8,188 bases of DNA. Source: Gammaproteobacteria bacterium (GTDB taxonomy: Bacteria; Pseudomonadota; Gammaproteobacteria; PS1; Pseudothioglobaceae). Position 1 is the stretch's first letter; every line of letters begins with the position of its first letter. The stretch is taken from contig DQNX01000161.1 in assembly GCA_015658965.1 (NCBI GenBank), forward strand, positions 1 to 8,188, in the 5' to 3' direction. Below are positions 5,693 to 8,188 of this stretch, one piece after another. The notes under the pieces are model-generated. The model did no database searches. It saw only the letters and a program-made list of their open reading frames with translations, and was not told the DNA's origin. A program made the translations under genes and the position numbers.

Positions 5693-6688
5693 ATGGCAAT
5701 AAAAGTAGGTATTAACGGTTTTGGTCGTATTGGTCGCATGGTGTTTCGTGCAATTTCAAAAGATTTTCCAGAGCTAGAAGTAGTCGGTATTAACGACTTA
5801 TTAGACAACGATTACTTAGCATATATGCTTAAGTATGACACAGCACACGGTCGTTTTGACGGTGAAGTTGCTGTAGAAGGTGATAACTTTGTTATCGACG
5901 GTAAGAAAATCCGTCTTTCAGCTGAGCGCAATCCTGCAGATTTAGCATGGGGCGACATCGATGTAGATGTAGCGATTGACTGTACTGGTTTCTTCTTAAC
6001 CAAAGAATCTTGTCAAGCACACATTGATGCTGGCGCCAAGAAAGTGGTTCAATCAGCTCCTTCTAAAGACGACACACCAATGTTTGTATACGGCGTTAAC
6101 CACGCTGAGTACGCGGGTCAATCGATTGTTTCAGCCGCTTCATGTACCACTAACTGTTTAGCACCAATTGCTAAAGTAATCAATGATAACTGGGGTCTTA
6201 AACGTGGCTTAATGACAACGGTTCATGCAGCAACGGCAACACAAAAAACGGTTGACGGTCCTTCAATGAAAGATTGGAGAGGTGGTCGTGCGGTATTTGA
6301 GAACATCATTCCTTCATCAACGGGTGCTGCTAAGGCCGTAGGCATAGTTTTACCTGAGCTTAACGGCAAATTAACGGGCATGGCTTTCCGCATTCCTTCA
6401 GTTGACGTTTCAGTGGTTGATCTAACTTGTGAGTTAGACAAACCTGCAACATACGAAGAAATTTGTTCAGCTATTAAAGAAGCTTCAGAAGGCTCAATGA
6501 AAGGCACGTTAGCATACACAGAAGACATGGTGGTTTCATCTGACTTCCGCGGTGTTAGCGCTTCTTCAATCTTTGATGCCAATGCCGGTATTGCACTTGA
6601 CGACACGTTTGTCAAGGTAGTATCGTGGTATGATAATGAGTATGGTTACACGTGTAACATGCTACGTTTAGTTGGGCATATTGCTTAA
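5693..6688 (+). CDS. gap: Glyceraldehyde-3-phosphate dehydrogenase, type I (GapA-like)
   Basis: This enzyme interconverts glyceraldehyde-3-phosphate and 1,3-bisphosphoglycerate with NAD(P). In an autotroph it works mainly in the reductive direction after phosphoglycerate kinase. The 331-aa length equals that of E. coli GapA. The N-terminal Rossmann motif is GINGFGRIGR (6-15). INDLLD (34-39) contains the Asp usually associated with NAD preference. The catalytic Cys151 lies in SCTTNCLAP, with the partner His178 in TTVHAATATQKTVDGP. The C-terminal WYDNEYGY motif is present. AGGAG (5679-5683) lies 9 nt before the ATG. It follows tkt by 102 bp and precedes the DUF302 gene by 41 bp containing a terminator-like hairpin. 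No sign of truncation. Cofactor preference is inferred only from the INDLL motif. Confidence 0.98.
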   Translation: MAIKVGINGFGRIGRMVFRAISKDFPELEVVGINDLLDNDYLAYMLKYDTAHGRFDGEVAVEGDNFVIDGKKIRLSAERNPADLAWGDIDVDVAIDCTGFFLTKESCQAHIDAGAKKVVQSAPSKDDTPMFVYGVNHAEYAGQSIVSAASCTTNCLAPIAKVINDNWGLKRGLMTTVHAATATQKTVDGPSMKDWRGGRAVFENIIPSSTGAAKAVGIVLPELNGKLTGMAFRIPSVDVSVVDLTCELDKPATYEEICSAIKEASEGSMKGTLAYTEDMVVSSDFRGVSASSIFDANAGIALDDTFVKVVSWYDNEYGYTCNMLRLVGHIA

Positions 6689-6702
6689 CTAATAAAAAAT
6701 TT

Positions 6703-6729
6703 CGGTTCGCAAATACGGACCGTGTTTTT
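6703..6729 (+). terminator. Intrinsic terminator/attenuator between gap and the DUF302 gene
   Basis: CGGTTCG (6703-6709) pairs with CGGACCG (6716-6722), seven pairs including one G-U, over the loop CAAATA. It is followed by TG and five T residues (6725-6729). A run of six A residues (6694-6699) lies before the stem. It starts 14 bp after the gap stop codon. The T-tract runs straight into the next start codon, and no other promoter is obvious downstream, so partial termination (attenuation) seems more likely than a full stop. Confidence 0.65.
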
Positions 6730-7122
6730 ATGTCAGACTTATATATTAAAGATTCATCCCTTAGCGTTAATGAGGTGATTGAAAAATTAAAAGAAGCCGT
6801 TCCAAACAATCAGTTTGGAATTTTGCATTCTTACGATATTCAACGAACACTGGCTGGTAAAGGCCAAGAGTTGACAGAAGAGTGTCACGTGTTTGAGGTT
6901 TGCAATCCTAAAGTTGCTAAAGATATCCTGGAGAAGGATATGAATTTGGCAACAGTATTGCCATGCCGAATTTCGGTATTTACACAGGACGGCGCCACCA
7001 AAGTTGGATTAGCGCTGCCCTCTAAACATGTTACTCAACTGTCAGATGCCGATGGATTATCATCACTGATCGAGCCAGTTGAACAAAGTCTGATTAAAAT
7101 TATTGATCAGTCCATTGTTTAA
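6730..7122 (+). CDS. DUF302 family protein
   Basis: This 130-aa cytoplasmic protein matches the DUF302 family, whose function is not established. The family pattern is visible: an N-terminal helix (SVNEVIEKLKEAVPNNQFGILHSYDI, seen as short pieces around residues 12-37), EVCNPKVAKDIL (56-67) with Cys58, then the hallmark LPCRISVF (77-84) with Cys79. An amphipathic C-terminal helix ends the protein. Cys52/His53 and Cys58 might be reactive or metal-binding, but this is a guess. No signal peptide is seen. The start at 6730 needs comment: it directly follows the T-tract of a hairpin and has no recognisable Shine-Dalgarno, yet the domain begins immediately, so no later start fits. The gene sits between gap and pgk, 28 bp before pgk and probably co-transcribed with it, suggesting an accessory role in carbon or energy metabolism. 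Confidence 0.85.
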   Translation: MSDLYIKDSSLSVNEVIEKLKEAVPNNQFGILHSYDIQRTLAGKGQELTEECHVFEVCNPKVAKDILEKDMNLATVLPCRISVFTQDGATKVGLALPSKHVTQLSDADGLSSLIEPVEQSLIKIIDQSIV

Positions 7123-7150
7123 GTAAGCATAAATAAGTAGGAGAATTATT

Positions 7151-8188
7151 ATGTCAGTTATCAATTTATCAGATTTAGATTTAAGCTCAAAAAGAGTGCT
7201 TATCCGTCAGGATCTTAACGTGCCGATTAAAGGTGGCGTGGTGACCAGTGATAAGCGTATTCAGGCTTCTGTTCCAACCATAAAAATGGCCATGGAAAAA
7301 GGTGCCAAAGTATTATTAATGTCGCACCGTGGTCGCCCTACTGAAGGTGAATACAGCGATGAATTTACTTTGCAACCAGTTGCAGATCGTTTAAGCGAAA
7401 TTTTAGGCGTGACAGTGCGTTTGGAAAAAGATTGGTTAGATGGCGTTGAAATGAAAGATGGTGAAGTCGTCCTTTGTGAAAACGTTCGTTTTAATGCTGG
7501 TGAAATGTCCAACGACGATGACCTGTCTAAACGTATGGCAGCGATGTGTGATATTTTTGCAATGGATGCCTTTGGCACCGCACACCGCGCACAAGCATCT
7601 ACGTATGGTGTGGCTAAGTATGCACCTATTGCCTGTTCTGGTCCGTTATTGTCGGGTGAGTTAGAAGCCCTAGGCAAGGCTTTAGAAAATCCTAAACGCC
7701 CAATGGTTGCCATTGTAGGCGGCTCTAAAGTATCAACTAAATTAACTGTGTTAGAATCTTTATCTAAAATTGTTGATCAGTTAGTGGTTGGTGGCGGTAT
7801 TGCCAATACCTTTATTGCGGCTCAAGGTCATAATGTGGGTAAATCATTGTGTGAACATGATTTAATCCCAACGGCTAAAAAACTCATGAAAGATTGTAAG
7901 ATCCCAGTGCCAACTGATGTGGTTTGTGGAAAAGAATTCTCAGAGACAACGCCAGCAGAAACCAAAGCATCTGATGCAGCAGTAGATGATGATATGATTT
8001 TTGATATTGGCCCAAATTCAGCGATTGAATTAGCAGAGATTATGAAAAATGCAGGTACAATAGTTTGGAATGGACCCGTTGGCGTATTTGAATTTGATCA
8101 GTTTGAAGGTGGCACCAAAACATTGGCTATGGCCATTGCTAATTCTGATGCGTTTTCAATTGCAGGCGGTGGCGACACTTTAGCGGCG
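7151..8188 (+). CDS. pgk: Phosphoglycerate kinase, 3'-truncated by window end
   Basis: Phosphoglycerate kinase transfers phosphate between ATP and 3-phosphoglycerate, giving 1,3-bisphosphoglycerate for GAPDH in the Calvin cycle (or the reverse in glycolysis). The frame is open from the ATG at 7151 to the window edge (346 codons); roughly 40 C-terminal residues of a ~387-aa protein are missing. Motifs seen are RQDLNVP (19-25), SHRGRP (58-63, usually SHLGRP), ENVRF (110-114), DAFGTAHRAQAS, GGSKVSTK in the nucleotide-binding half, WNGPVGVFE and the glycine-rich GGGDTLAA at the very end of the window. AGGAG (7139-7143) lies 7 nt upstream. No promoter or terminator is visible in the 28 bp after the DUF302 gene, so transcription comes from upstream. 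Confidence 0.98.
   Translation, partial: MSVINLSDLDLSSKRVLIRQDLNVPIKGGVVTSDKRIQASVPTIKMAMEKGAKVLLMSHRGRPTEGEYSDEFTLQPVADRLSEILGVTVRLEKDWLDGVEMKDGEVVLCENVRFNAGEMSNDDDLSKRMAAMCDIFAMDAFGTAHRAQASTYGVAKYAPIACSGPLLSGELEALGKALENPKRPMVAIVGGSKVSTKLTVLESLSKIVDQLVVGGGIANTFIAAQGHNVGKSLCEHDLIPTAKKLMKDCKIPVPTDVVCGKEFSETTPAETKASDAAVDDDMIFDIGPNSAIELAEIMKNAGTIVWNGPVGVFEFDQFEGGTKTLAMAIANSDAFSIAGGGDTLAA

Noticed and set aside
6223..6615. 130-codon antisense open frame within gap
   Set aside because: Low-complexity Ser/Ala-rich translation lying entirely opposite a highly conserved GAPDH gene; a shadow frame.
6645..6658. Perfect 14-bp palindrome GTTACACGTGTAAC near the end of gap
   Set aside because: It encodes part of the conserved GAPDH C-terminus and such palindromes are expected about once in a window of this size; no promoter lies beside it.

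Overview
The window looks like the chromosome of an autotrophic gammaproteobacterium of fairly low GC content. The GapA-type GAPDH, transketolase, CoaE and RsmI all read as gammaproteobacterial. A run of tkt, gap and pgk transcribed together from one strong promoter is the kind of Calvin-cycle cluster found in sulfur-oxidising gammaproteobacteria. My best guess is the SUP05/Thioglobus group or related mussel and clam symbionts. That placement comes from gene order and memory of sequences, not from a search.

Left part (1-1800), housekeeping: the 3' part of rsmI (16S rRNA methylation), overlapping by 4 bp a small [2Fe-2S] thioredoxin-like ferredoxin gene; coaE (last step of coenzyme A synthesis) on the opposite strand, overlapping the ferredoxin gene tail to tail by 15 bp; then a complete elongator tRNA-Met(CAT) gene with a near-consensus promoter and a strong intrinsic terminator.

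Middle part (1800-2457), accessory: about 390 bp without a gene, followed by a 74-codon ORF of unknown function. This stretch holds a second copy of the tRNA 3' end plus its downstream flank, a large inverted repeat able to form two mutually exclusive hairpins, and a local cluster of the hexamer GGGGAC/GTCCCC. An 11-bp inverted pair brackets 1912-2446. It looks like the remains of, or a small non-autonomous relative of, a mobile or REP-like element placed behind a tRNA gene. It is the most unusual part of the window.

Right part (2458-8188): a membrane-bound YdjM/DUF457-type metal-dependent hydrolase on the minus strand, then a plus-strand carbon-metabolism cluster: tkt (promoter at 3552-3579), gap, a DUF302 gene and the first 346 codons of pgk. 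GAPDH and phosphoglycerate kinase interconvert 3-phosphoglycerate and glyceraldehyde-3-phosphate, and transketolase rearranges sugar phosphates, so the three serve the Calvin cycle, gluconeogenesis/glycolysis and the pentose phosphate pathway. A terminator-like hairpin lies between gap and the DUF302 gene, with the DUF302 start codon directly after its T-tract. The downstream half of the cluster may therefore be expressed by read-through. I found no CRISPR array, rRNA gene, intact transposase or clear defence system.
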